Under the pieces are notes generated by a model that ran no database searches, was not told the origin of the DNA, and worked only from the letters and a program-made list of their open reading frames with translations. This document shows positions 39,714 to 53,300 of a stretch of 64,000 nucleotides of DNA, piece after piece. The DNA comes from Hippophae tibetana (Eukaryota; Streptophyta; Magnoliopsida; Rosales; Elaeagnaceae): positions 27,991,843 to 28,055,842 of the forward strand of contig CM072810.1 of NCBI GenBank assembly GCA_037013495.1, written 5' to 3'. Position numbers and translations under genes: made by a program. The first letter of the stretch is position 1. The number at the start of each line of letters is the position of its first letter.

Positions 39714-40302
39714 TTAAATTCAACTTAATAATCATTTTAGAGGTCGAATTTCCTTTTTTTAATATCCCTAAAAAAGGGTTTCTTCTTCCTATGAAATTGA
39801 GTAAATCTCACGGCAAGTAGAGTCACTTTCTCTTCATTGAGATTAGAGTCATCATTTCTAACAATTGGGTCAAAAACATGTTCGCTCAGATCACTATCCT
39901 TGATGTTTGATGAGCCAAGTTCTCTCCCTTCTCGAAAGTATATTACTCTCATCTTGGTCACTAGTGATGTAGTTCGAATGCCTGCCCAACAGATTCATTT
40001 AACAGTAAGTTCAATTGGCTTGTACATGGACTTAAGCAACGTAATTTGGCATGAAAATGATAAGGTAGTATTGGAATTATTTTCTCAATCTAATTTTCTT
40101 TGCTAATAGGTCCACCCATGTTTTAAAAGTAGTTGATTACGTTTGAAAAATATGCAAAGACTTTGTCCAAAGTTTCATCCTCTTGCATGATATAGATTTC
40201 AAAATTTCCATTCAACTATATAATTCCAGATTTATTTTATCGTTGAAATGCCTATATGAGTGGTCTCCAAAATGTTTCATGTTCTTTTGAAGAAGTTTAA
40301 TT

Positions 40303-43300
40303 TTAAATTGAACTTAATAATCATTTTAGAGCTCAAATTACCTTATTTTTAATATCCCAAAAAAAGTCTCTTCTTCCTATGAAATTTAGTAAATCTCACG
40401 GCAAGTATAGCCATTTTCTCTTCATTGAGATTAGAGACATCATTTCTAACAATTGGGTCAAAAACATGTTCGCTCGGACCTCTATCCTTGATGTCTTAAG
40501 AGCCAAGTTCTCTCCCTTCTCGAAAGTATATTACTCTCATCTTGGCCACAAGTGATGCTGTTTGAATGCCTGCCGAACAGATTAATTTAAAAGTATGTTC
40601 AATTGGCTTGTACATGGAGTTAAGCAAGGTAATTTTGCATGAAAATGATAAGGTAGTATTCGAATGATTTTGTCAATCTAATTTTCATTGCTAATAGGTC
40701 CACCCAAGTTTTAAAAGTAGTTGATTATGTTTGAAAAATATGCAAATAGTTTGTCCAAAGTTTCATCCTCTTGCATGATATACATTTCAAAATTTCCATT
40801 CAACTATATAATTCTGGATTTATTTTATTGTTGAAATGTCTATATGAGTGGTCTCCCAAATGTTTCATGTTCTTTTGAAGAAGTTTAATTTTAAATTCAA
40901 CTTAATAATCATTTTAGAGGTCGAATTTCCTTTTTTTAATATCCCTAAAAAAGGGTTTCTTCTTCCTATGAAATTGAGTAAATCTCACGGCAAGTAGAGT
41001 CACTTTCTCTTCATTGAGATTAGAGTCATCATTTCTAACAATTGGGTCAAAAACATGTTCGCTCAGATCACTATCCTTGATGTTTGATGAGCCAAGTTAT
41101 CTCCCTTCTCGAAAGTATATTACTCTCATCTTGGCCACTAGTGATGTAGTTCGAATGCCTGCCCAACAGATTCATTTAACAGTAAGTTCAATTGGCTTGT
41201 ACATGGACTTAAGCAACGTAATTTGGCATGAAAATGACAAGGTAGTATTGGAATTATTTTCTCAATCTAATTTTCTTTGCTAATAGGTCCACCCATGTTT
41301 TAAAAGTAGTTGATTACGTTTGAAAAATATGCAAAGACTTTGTCCAAAGTTTCATCCTCTTGGATGATATAGATTTCAAAATTTCCATTCAACTATATAA
41401 TTCCCGATTTATTTTATCGTTGAAATGCCTATATGAGTGGTCTCCAAAATGTTTCATGTTCTTTTGAAGAAGTTTAATTTTAAATTGAACTTAATAATCA
41501 TTTTGGAGCTCAAATTACCTTATTTTTAATATCCCAAAAAAAGTGTCTCTTCTTCCTATGAAATTTAGTAAATCTCACGGCAAGTAGAGCCATTTTCTCT
41601 TCATTGAGATTAGAGTCAACATTTCTAACAATTGGGTCAAAAACATGTTCGCTCGGACCTCTATCCTTGATGTCTTAAGTGCCAAGTTCTCTCCCTTCTC
41701 GAAAGTATATTACTCTCATCTTGGCCACAAGTGATGCTGTTTGAATGCCTGCCGAACAGATTAATTTAAAAGTATGTTCAATTGGCTTGTACATGGAGTT
41801 AAGCAAGGTAATTTGGCATGAAAATGATAAGGTAGTATTCGAATGATTTTGTCAATCTAATTTTCATTGCTAATAGGTCCACCCAAGTTTTAAAAGTAGT
41901 TGATTATGTTTGAAAAATATGCAAAGAGTTTGTCCAAAGTTTCATTTTCTTGCATGATATAGATTTCAAAATTTCCATTCAACTATATAATTCTAGATTT
42001 ATTTTATTGTTGAAATGTCTATATGAGTGGTCTCCCAAATGTTTCATGTTCTTTTGAAGAAGTTTAATTTTAAATTCAACTTAATAATCATTTTAGAGGT
42101 CGAATTTCCTTTTTTTAATATCCCTAAAAAAGGGTTTCTTCTTCCTATGAAATTGAGTAAATCTCACGGCAAGTAGAGTCACTTTCTCTTCATTGAGATT
42201 AGAGTCATCATTTCTAACAATTGGGTCAAAAACATGTTCGCTCAGATCACTATCCTTGATGTTTGATGAGCCAAGTTCTCTCCCTTCTCGAAAGTATATT
42301 ACTCTCATCTTGGCCACTAGTGATGTAGTTCGAATGCCTGCCCAACAGATTCATTTAACAGTAAGTTCAATTGGCTTGTACATGGACTTAAGCAACGTAA
42401 TTTGGCATGAAAATGATAAGGTAGTATTGGAATTATTTTCTCAATCTAATTTTCTTTGCTAATAGGTCCACCCATGTTTTAAAAGTAGTTGATTACGTTT
42501 GAAAAATATGCAAAAACTTTGTCCAAAGTTTCATCCTCTTGGATGATATAGATTTCAAAATTTCCATTCAACTATATAATTCCAGATTTATTTTATCGTT
42601 GAAATGCCTATATGAGTGGTCTCCAAAATGTGTCATGTTCTTTTGAAGAAGTTTAATTTTAAATTGAACTTAATAATCATTTTGGAGCTCAAATTACCTT
42701 ATTTTTAATATCCCAAAAAAAGTGTCTCTTCTTCCTATGAAATTTAGTAAATCTCACGGCAAGTAGAGCCATTTTCTCTTCATTGAGATTAGAGTCAACA
42801 TTTCTAACAATTGGGTCAAAAACATGTTCGCTCGGACCTCTATCCTTGATGTCTTAAGAGCCAAGTTCTCTCCCTTCTCGAAAGTATATTACTCTCATCT
42901 TGGCCACAAGTGATGCTGTTTGAATGCCTGCCGAACAGATTAATTTAAAAGTATGTTCAATTGGCTTGTACATGGAGTTAAGCAGAGTAATTTGGCATGA
43001 AAATGATAAGGTAGTATTCGAATGATTTTGTCAATCTAATTTTCATTGCTAATAGGTCCACCCAAGTTTTAAAAGTAGTTGATTATGTTTGAAAAATATG
43101 CAAAGAGTTTTCCAAAGTTTCATCCTCTTGCATGATATAGATTTCAAAATTTCCATTCAACTATATAATTCTAGATTTATTTTATTGTTGAAATGTCTAT
43201 ATGAGTGGTCTCCCAAATGTTTCATGTTCTTTTGAAGAAGTTTAATTTTAAATTCAACTTAATAATCATTTTAGAGGTCGAATTTCCTTTTTTTAATATC

Positions 43301-43836
43301 CCTAAAAAATTGTTTCTTCTTCCTATGAAATTGTGTAAATCTCACGGCAAGTAGAGTCACTTTCTCTTCATTGAGATTAGAGTCATCATTTCTAACAATT
43401 GGGTCAAAAACATGTTCGCTCAGATCACTATCCTTGATATTTGATGAGCCAAGTTCTCTCCCTTCTCGAAAGTATATTACTCTCATCTTGGCCACTAGTG
43501 ATGTAGTTCGAATGCCTGCCCAACAGATTCATTTAACAGTAAGTTCAATTGGCTTGTACATGGACTTAAGCAACGTAATTTGGCATGAAAATGATAAGGT
43601 AGTATTGGAATTATTTTCTCAATCTAATTTTCTTTGCTAATAGGTCCACCTATGTTTTAAAAGTAGTTGATTACGTTTGAAAAATATGCAAAGACTTTGT
43701 CCAAAGTTTCATCCTCTTGCATGATATAGATTTCAAAATTTCCATTCAACTATATAATTCCAGATTTATTTTATCGTTGAAATGCCTATATGAGTGGTCT
43801 CCAAAATGTTTCATGTTCTTTTGAAGAAGTTTAATT
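40303..43836 (-). repeat. 3534-bp hexamer within the dimer domain, copy 1
   Basis: Three successive A/B dimers carry private markers in a fixed order: agagacatc at 40303, ccaagttatctccc at 40891, cttaagtgcc at 41480, tcattttcttgc near 41943, tgtgtcatg at 42659 and aaaaaattgtttc with attgtgtaaat at 43248. The same series follows at 43837. Confidence 0.93.
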
Positions 43837-46800
43837 TTAAATTGAACTTAATAATCATTTTAGAGCTCAAATTACCTTATTTTTAATATCCCAAAAAAAG
43901 TCTCTTCTTCCTATGAAATTTAGTAAATCTCACGGCAAGAGTAGCCATTTTCTCTTCATTGAGATTAGAGACATCATTTCTAACAATTGGGTCAAAAACA
44001 TGTTCGCTCGGACCTCTATCCTTGATGTCTTAAGAGCCAAGTTCTCTCCCTTCTCGAAAGTATATTACTCTCATCTTGGCCACAAGTGATGCTGTTTGAA
44101 TGCCTGCCGAACAGATTAATTTAAAAGTATGTTCAATTGGCTTGTACATGGAGTTAAGCAAGGTAATTTTGCATGAAAATGATAAGGTAGTATTCGAATG
44201 ATTTTGTCAATCTAATTTTCATTGCTAATAGGTCCACCCAAGTTTTAAAAGTAGTTGATTATGTTTGAAAAATATGCAAATAGTTTGTCCAAAGTTTCAT
44301 CCTCTTGCATGATATACATTTCAAAATTTCCATTCAACTATATAATTCTGGATTTATTTTATTGTTGAAATGTCTATATGAGTGGTCTCCCAAATGTTTC
44401 ATGTTCTTTTGAAGAAGTTTAATTTTAAATTCAACTTAATAATCATTTTAGAGGTCGAATTTCCTTTTTTTAATATCCCTAAAAAAGGGTTTCTTCTTCC
44501 TATGAAATTGAGTAAATCTCACGGCAAGTAGAGTCACTTTCTCTTCATTGAGATTAGAGTCATCATTTCTAACAATTGGGTCAAAAACATGTTCGCTCAG
44601 ATCACTATCCTTGATGTTTGATGAGCCAAGTTATCTCCCTTCTCGAAAGTATATTACTCTCATCTTGGCCACTAGTGATGTAGTTCGAATGCCTGCCCAA
44701 CAGATTCATTTAACAGTAAGTTCAATTGGCTTGTACATGGACTTAAGCAACGTAATTTGGCATGAAAATGACAAGGTAGTATTGGAATTATTTTCTCAAT
44801 CTAATTTTCTTTGCTAATAGGTCCACCCATGTTTTAAAAGTAGTTGATTACGTTTGAAAAATATGCAAAGACTTTGTCCAAAGTTTCATCCTCTTGGATG
44901 ATATAGATTTCAAAATTTCCATTCAACTATATAATTCCCGATTTATTTTATCGTTGAAATGCCTATATGAGTGGTCTCCAAAATGTTTCATGTTCTTTTG
45001 AAGAAGTTTAATTTTAAATTGAACTTAATAATCATTTTGGAGCTCAAATTACCTTATTTTTAATATCCCAAAAAAAGTGTCTCTTCTTCCTATGAAATTT
45101 AGTAAATCTCACGGCAAGTAGAGCCATTTTCTCTTCATTGAGATTAGAGTCAACATTTCTAACAATTGGGTCAAAAACATGTTCGCTCGGACCTCTATCC
45201 TTGATGTCTTAAGTGCCAAGTTCTCTCCCTTCTCGAAAGTATATTACTCTCATCTTGGCCACAAGTGATGCTGTTTGAATGCCTGCCGAACAGATTAATT
45301 TAAAAGTATGTTCAATTGGCTTGTACATGGAGTTAAGCAAGGTAATTTGGCATGAAAATGATAAGGTAGTATTCGAATGATTTTGTCAATCTAATTTTCA
45401 TTGCTAATAGGTCCACCCAAGTTTTAAAAGTAGTTGATTATGTTTGAAAAATATGCAAAGAGTTTGTCCAAAGTTTCATTTTCTTGCATGATATAGATTT
45501 CAAAATTTCCATTCAACTATATAATTCTAGATTTATTTTATTGTTGAAATGTCTATATGAGTGGTCTCCCAAATGTTTCATGTTCTTTTGAAGAAGTTTA
45601 ATTTTAAATTCAACTTAATAATCATTTTAGAGGTCGAATTTCCTTTTTTTAATATCCCTAAAAAAGGGTTTCTTCTTCCTATGAAATTGAGTAAATCTCA
45701 CGGCAAGTAGAGTCACTTTCTCTTCATTGAGATTAGAGTCATCATTTCTAACAATTGGGTCAAAAACATGTTCGCTCAGATCACTATCCTTGATGTTTGA
45801 TGAGCCAAGTTCTCTCCCTTCTCGAAAGTATATTACTCTCATCTTGGCCACTAGTGATGTAGTTCGAATGCCTGCCCAACAGATTCATTTAACAGTAAGT
45901 TCAATTGGCTTGTACATGGACTTAAGCAACGTAATTTGGCATGAAAATGATAAGGTAGTATTGGAATTATTTTCTCAATCTAATTTTCTTTGCTAATAGG
46001 TCCACCCATGTTTTAAAAGTAGTTGATTACGTTTGAAAAATATGCAAAAACTTTGTCCAAAGTTTCATCCTCTTGGATGATATAGATTTCAAAATTTCCA
46101 TTCAACTATATAATTCCAGATTTATTTTATCGTTGAAATGCCTATATGAGTGGTCTCCAAAATGTGTCATGTTCTTTTGAAGAAGTTTAATTTTAAATTG
46201 AACTTAATAATCATTTTGGAGCTCAAATTACCTTATTTTTAATATCCCAAAAAAAGTGTCTCTTCTTCCTATGAAATTTAGTAAATCTCACGGCAAGTAG
46301 AGCCATTTTCTCTTCATTGAGATTAGAGTCAACATTTCTAACAATTGGGTCAAAAACATGTTCGCTCGGACCTCTATCCTTGATGTCTTAAGAGCCAAGT
46401 TCTCTCCCTTCTCGAAAGTATATTACTCTCATCTTGGCCACAAGTGATGCTGTTTGAATGCCTGCCGAACAGATTAATTTAAAAGTATGTTCAATTGGCT
46501 TGTACATGGAGTTAAGCAGAGTAATTTGGCATGAAAATGATAAGGTAGTATTCGAATGATTTTGTCAATCTAATTTTCATTGCTAATAGGTCCACCCAAG
46601 TTTTAAAAGTAGTTGATTATGTTTGAAAAATATGCAAAGAGTTTTCCAAAGTTTCATCCTCTTGCATGATATAGATTTCAAAATTTCCATTCAACTATAT
46701 AATTCTAGATTTATTTTATTGTTGAAATGTCTATATGAGTGGTCTCCCAAATGTTTCATGTTCTTTTGAAGAAGTTTAATTTTAAATTCAACTTAATAAT

Positions 46801-47370
46801 CATTTTAGAGGTCGAATTTCCTTTTTTTAATATCCCTAAAAAATTGTTTCTTCTTCCTATGAAATTGTGTAAATCTCACGGCAAGTAGAGTCACTTTCTC
46901 TTCATTGAGATTAGAGTCATCATTTCTAACAATTGGGTCAAAAACATGTTCGCTCAGATCACTATCCTTGATGTTTGATGAGCCAAGTTCTCTCCCTTCT
47001 CGAAAGTATATTACTCTCATCTTGGCCACTAGTGATGTAGTTCGAATGCCTGCCCAACAGATTCATTTAACAGTAAGTTCAATTGGCTTGTACATGGACT
47101 TAAGCAACGTAATTTGGCATGAAAATGATAAGGTAGTATTGGAATTATTTTCTCAATCTAATTTTCTTTGCTAATAGGTCCACCCATGTTTTAAAAGTAG
47201 TTGATTACGTTTGAAAAATATGCAAAAACTTTGTCCAAAGTTTCATCCTCTTGGATGATATAGATTTCAAAATTTCCATTCAACTATATAATTCCAGATT
47301 TATTTTATCGTTGAAATGCCTATATGAGTGGTCTCCAAAATGTGTCATGTTCTTTTGAAGAAGTTTAATT
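43837..47370 (-). repeat. 3534-bp hexamer within the dimer domain, copy 2
   Basis: Repeats the six private markers of 40303-43836 at an offset of 3534 bp. Small differences include caagagtagcc for caagtatagcc near 43936 and cttgatgtttg for cttgatatttg near 46970. The latter variant reappears in the A monomer at 50317. Confidence 0.93.
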
Positions 47371-50300
47371 TTAAATTGAACTTAATAATCATTTTGGAGC
47401 TCAAATTACCTTATTTTTAATATCCCAAAAAAAGTGTCTCTTCTTCCTATGAAATTTAGTAAATCTCACGGCAAGTAGAGCCATTTTCTCTTCATTGAGA
47501 TTAGAGTCAACATTTCTAACAATTGGGTCAAAAACATGTTCGCTCGGACCTCTATCCTTGATGTCTTAAGAGCCAAGTTCTCTCCCTTCTCGAAAGTATA
47601 TTACTCTCATCTTGGCCACAAGTGATGCTGTTTGAATGCCTGCCGAACAGATTAATTTAAAAGTATGTTCAATTGGCTTGTACATGGAGTTAAGCAGAGT
47701 AATTTGGCATGAAAATGATAAGGTAGTATTCGAATGATTTTGAAAATCTAATTTTCATTGCTAATAGGTCCACCCAAGTTTTAAAAGTAGTTGATTATGT
47801 TTGAAAAATATGCAAAGATTTTGTCCAAAGTTTCATCCTCTTGCATGATATAGATTTCAAAATTTCCATTCAACTATATAATTCTAGATTTATTTTATTG
47901 TTGAAATGTCTATATGAGTGGTCTCCCAAATGTTTCATGTTCTTTTGAAGAAGTATAATTTTAAATTCAACTTAATAATCATTTTAGAGGTCGAATTTCC
48001 TTTTTTTAATATCCCTAAAAAAGGGTTTCTTCTTCCTATGAAATTGAGTAAATCTCACGGCAAGTAGAGTCACTTTCTCTTCATTGAGATTAGAGTCATC
48101 ATTTCTAACAATTGGGTCAAAAACATGTTCGCTCAGATCACTATCCTTGATGTTTGATGAGCCAAGTTCTCTCCCTTCTCGAAAGTATATTACTCTCATC
48201 TTGGCTACTAGTGATGTAGTTCGAATGCCTGCCCAACAGATTCATTTAACAGTAAGTTCAATTGGCTTGTACATGGACTTAAGCAACGTAATTTGGCATG
48301 AAAATGATAAGGTAGTATTGGAATTATTTTCTCAATCTAATTTTCTTTGCTAATAGGTCCACCCATGTTTTAAAAGTAGTTGATTACGTTTGAAAAATAT
48401 GCAAAAACTTTGTCCAAAGTTTCATCCTCTTGGATGATATAGATTTCAAAATTTCCATTCAATTATATAATTCTAGATTTATTTTATCGTTGATATGCCT
48501 ATATGAATGGTCTCCAAAATGTTTCATGTTCTTTTGAAGAAGTTTAATTTTAAATTCAACTTAATAATCATTTTAGAGCTCGAATTACCTTTTTTTTAAT
48601 ATCCCTAAAAAAGGGTTTCTTCTTCCTATGAAATTGAGTAAATCTCACGGCAAGTAGAGTCACTTTCTCTTCATTGAGATTAGAGTCATTATTTCTAACA
48701 ATTGGGTCAAAAACATGTTCGCTCAGATCACTATCCTTGATGTTTGATGAGCCAAGTTCTCTCCCTTCTCGAAAGTATATTACTCTCATCTTGGCCACAA
48801 GTGATGCTGTTTGAATGCCTGCCGAACAGATTAATTTAAAAGTATGTTCAATTGGCTTGTACATGGAGTTAAGCAAGGTAATTTGGCATGAAAATGATAA
48901 GGTAGTATTCGAATGATTTTGTCAATCTAATTTTCATTGCTAATAGGTCCACCCAAGTTTTAAAAGTAGTTGATTATGTTTGAAAAATATGCAAAGAGTT
49001 TGTCCAAAGTTTCATCCTCTTGCATGATATACATTTCAAAATTTCCATTCAACTATATAATTCTAGATTTATTTTATTGTTGAAATGTCTATATGAGTGG
49101 TCTCCCAAATGTTTCATGTTCTTTTGAAGAAGTTTAATTTTAAATTCAACTTAATAATCATTTTAGAGGTCGAATTTCCTTTTTTTAATATCCCTAAAAA
49201 AGGGTTTCTTCTTCCTATGAAATTGAGTAAATCTCACGGCAAGTAGAGTCACTTTCTCTTCATTGAGATTAGAGTCATCATTTCTAACAATTGGGTCAAA
49301 AACATGTTCGCTCAGATCACTATCCTTGATGTTTGATGAGCCAAGTTCTCTCCCTTCTCGAAAGTATATTACTCTCATCTTGGTCACTAGTGATGTAGTT
49401 CGAATGCCTGCCCAACAGATTCATTTAACAGTAAGTTCAATTGGCTTGTACATGGACTTAAGCAACGTAATTTGGCATGAAAATGATAAGGTAGTATTGG
49501 AATTATTTTCTCAATCTAATTTTCTTTGCTAATAGGTCCACCCATGTTTTAAAAGTAGTTGATTACGTTTGAAAAATATGCAAAGACTTTGTCCAAAGTT
49601 TCATCCTCTTGCAAGATATAGATTTCAAAATTTCCATTCAACTATATAATTCCAGATTTATTTTATCGTTGAAATGCCTATATGAGTGGTCTCCAAAATG
49701 TTTCATGTTCTTTTGAAGAAGTTTAATTTTAAATTGAACTTAATAATCATTTTAGAGCTCAAATTACCTTATTTTTAATATCCCAAAAAAAGTCTCTTCT
49801 TCCTATGAAATTTAGTAAATCTCACGGCAAGTATAGCCATTTTCTCTTCATTGAGATTAGAGACATCATTTCTAACAATTGGGTCAAAAACATGTTCGCT
49901 CGGACCTCTATCCTTGATGTCTTAAGAGCCAAGTTCTCTCCCTTCTCGAAAGTATATTACTCTCATCTTGGCCACAAGTGATGCTGTTTGAATGCCTGCC
50001 GAACAGATTAATTTAAAAGTATGTTCAATTGGCTTGTACATGGAGTTAAGCAAGGTAATTTTGCATGAAAATGATAAGGTAGTATTCGAATGATTTTGTC
50101 AATCTAATTTTCATTGCTAATAGGTCCACCCAAGTTTTAAAAGTAGTTGATTATGTTTGAAAAATATGCAAAGAGTTTGTCCAAAGTTTCATCCTCTTGC
50201 ATGATATACATTTCAAAATTTCCATTCAACTATATAATTCTGGATTTATTTTATTGTTGAAATGTCTATATGAGTGGTCTCCCAAATGTTTCATGTTCTT

Positions 50301-53300
50301 TTGAAGAAGTTTAATTTTAAATTCAACTTAATAATCATTTTAGAGGTCGAATTTCCTTTTTTTAATATCCCTAAAAAAGGGTTTCTTCTTCCTATGAAAT
50401 TGAGTAAATCTCACGGCAAGTAGAGTCACTTTCTCTTCATTGAGATTAGAGTCATCATTTCTAACAATTGGGTCAAAAACATGTTCGCTCAGATCACTAT
50501 CCTTGATATTTGATGAGCCAAGTTCTCTCCCTTCTCGAAAGTATATTACTCTCATCTTGGCCACTAGTGATGTAGTTCGAATGCCTGCCCAACAGATTCA
50601 TTTAACAGTAAGTTCAATTGGCTTGTACATGGACTTAAGCAACGTAATTTGGCATGAAAATGATAAGGTAGTATTGGAATTATTTTCTCAATCTAATTTT
50701 CTTTGCTAATAGGTCCACCCATGTTTTAAAAGTAGTTGATTACGTTTGAAAAATATGCAAAAACTTTGTCCAAAGTTTCATCCTCTTGGATGATATAGAT
50801 TTCAAAATTTCCATTCAACTATATAATTCCAGATTTATTTTATCGTTGAAATGCCTATATGAGTGGTCTCCAAAATGTGTCATGTTCTTTTGAAGAAGTT
50901 TAATTTTAAATTGAACTTAATAATCATTTTGGAGCTCAAATTACCTTATTTTTAATATCCCAAAAAAAGTGTCTCTTCTTCCTATGAAATTTAGTAAATC
51001 TCACGGCAAGTAGAGCCATTTTCTCTTCATTGAGATTAGAGTCAACATTTCTAACAATTGGGTCAAAAACATGTTCGCTCGGACCTCTATCCTTGATGTC
51101 TTAAGAGCCAAGTTCTCTCCCTTCTCGAAAGTATATTACTCTCATCTTGGCCACAAGTGATGCTGTTTGAATGCCTGCCGAACAGATTAATTTAAAAGTA
51201 TGTTCAATTGGCTTGTACATGGAGTTAAGCAGAGTAATTTGGCATGAAAATGATAAGGTAGTATTCGAATGATTTTGTCAATCTAATTTTCATTGCTAAT
51301 AGGTCCACCCAAGTTTTAAAAGTAGTTGATTATGTTTGAAAAATATGCAAAGAGTTTTCCAAAGTTTCATCCTCTTGCATGATATAGATTTCAAAATTTC
51401 CATTCAACTATATAATTCTAGATTTATTTTATTGTTGAAATGTCTATATGAGTGGTCTCCCAAATGTTTCATGTTCTTTTGAAGAAGTTTAATTTTAAAT
51501 TCAACTTAATAATCATTTTAGAGGTCGAATTTCCTTTTTTTAATATCCCTAAAAAATTGTTTCTTCTTCCTATGAAATTGTGTAAATCTCACGGCAAGTA
51601 GAGTCACTTTCTCTTCATTGAGATTAGAGTCATCATTTCTAACAATTGGGTCAAAAACATGTTCGCTCAGATCACTATCCTTGATGTTTGATGAGCCAAG
51701 TTCTCTCCCTTCTCGAAAGTATATTACTCTCATCTTGGCCACTAGTGATGTAGTTCGAATGCCTGCCCAACAGATTCATTTAACAGTAAGTTCAATTGGC
51801 TTGTACATGGACTTAAGCAACGTAATTTGGCATGAAAATGATAAGGTAGTATTGGAATTATTTTCTCAATCTAATTTTCTTTGCTAATAGGTCCACCTAT
51901 GTTTTAAAAGTAGTTGATTACGTTTGAAAAATATGCAAAGACTTTGTCCAAAGTTTCATCCTCTTGCATGATATAGATTTCAAAATTTCCATTCAACTAT
52001 ATAATTCCAGATTTATTTTATCGTTGAAATGCCTATATGAGTGGTCTCCAAAATGTTTCATGTTCTTTTGAAGAAGTTTAATTTTAAATTGAACTTAATA
52101 ATCATTTTAGAGCTCAAATTACCTTATTTTTAATATCCCAAAAAAAGTGTCTCTTCTTCCTATGAAATTTAGTAAATCTAACGGCAAGTAGAGCCATTTT
52201 CTCTTCATTGAGATTAGAGTCATCATTTCTAACAATTGGGTCAAAAACATGTTCGCTCGGACCTCTATCCTTGATGTCTTAAGAGCCAAGTTCTCTCCCT
52301 TCTTGAAAGTATATTACTCTCATCTTGGCCACAAGTGATGCTGTTTGAATGCCTACCAAACAGATTAATTTAAAAGTATGTTCAATTGGCTTGTACATGG
52401 AGTTAAGCAAGGTAATTTGGCATGAAAATGATAAGGTAGTATTCGAATGATTTTGAAAATCTAATTTTCATTGCTAATAGGTCCACCCAAGTTTTAAAAG
52501 TAGTTGATTATGTTTGAAAAATATGCAAAGATTTTGTCCAAAGTTTCATCCTCTTGCATGATATAGATTTCAAAATTTCCATTCAACTATATAATTCTAG
52601 ATTTATTTTATTGTTGAAATGTCTATATGAGTGGTCTCCCAAATGTTTCATGTTCTTTTGAAGAAGTATAATTTTAAATTCAACTTAATAATCATTTTAG
52701 AGGTCGAATTTCCTTTTTTTAATATCCCTAAAAAAGGGTTTCTTCTTCCTATGAAATTGAGTAAATCTCACGGCAAGTAGAGTCACTTTCTCTTCATTGA
52801 GATTAGAGTCATCATTTCTAACAATTGGGTCAAAAACATGTTCGCTCAGATCACTATCCTTGATGTTTGATGAGCCAAGTTCTCTCCCTTCTCGAAAGTA
52901 TATTACTCTCATCTTGGCCACTAGTGATGTAGTTCGAATGCCTGCCCAACAGATTCATTTAACAGTAAGTTCAATTGGCTTGTACATGGACTTAAGCAAC
53001 GTAATTTGGCATGAAAATGAAAAGGTAGTTTTGGAATTATTTTCTCAATCTAATTTTCTTTGCTAATAGGTCCACCCATGTTTTAAAAGTAGTTGATTAC
53101 GTTTGAAAAATATGCAAAGACTTTGTCCAAAGTTTCATCCTCTTGCATGATATAGATTTCAAAATTTCCATTCAACTATATAATTCCAGATTTATTTTAT
53201 CGTTGAAATGCCTATATGAGTGGTCTCCAAAATGTTTCATGTTCTTTTGAAGAAGTTTAATTTTAAATTGAACTTAATAATCATTTTAGAGCTCAAATTA

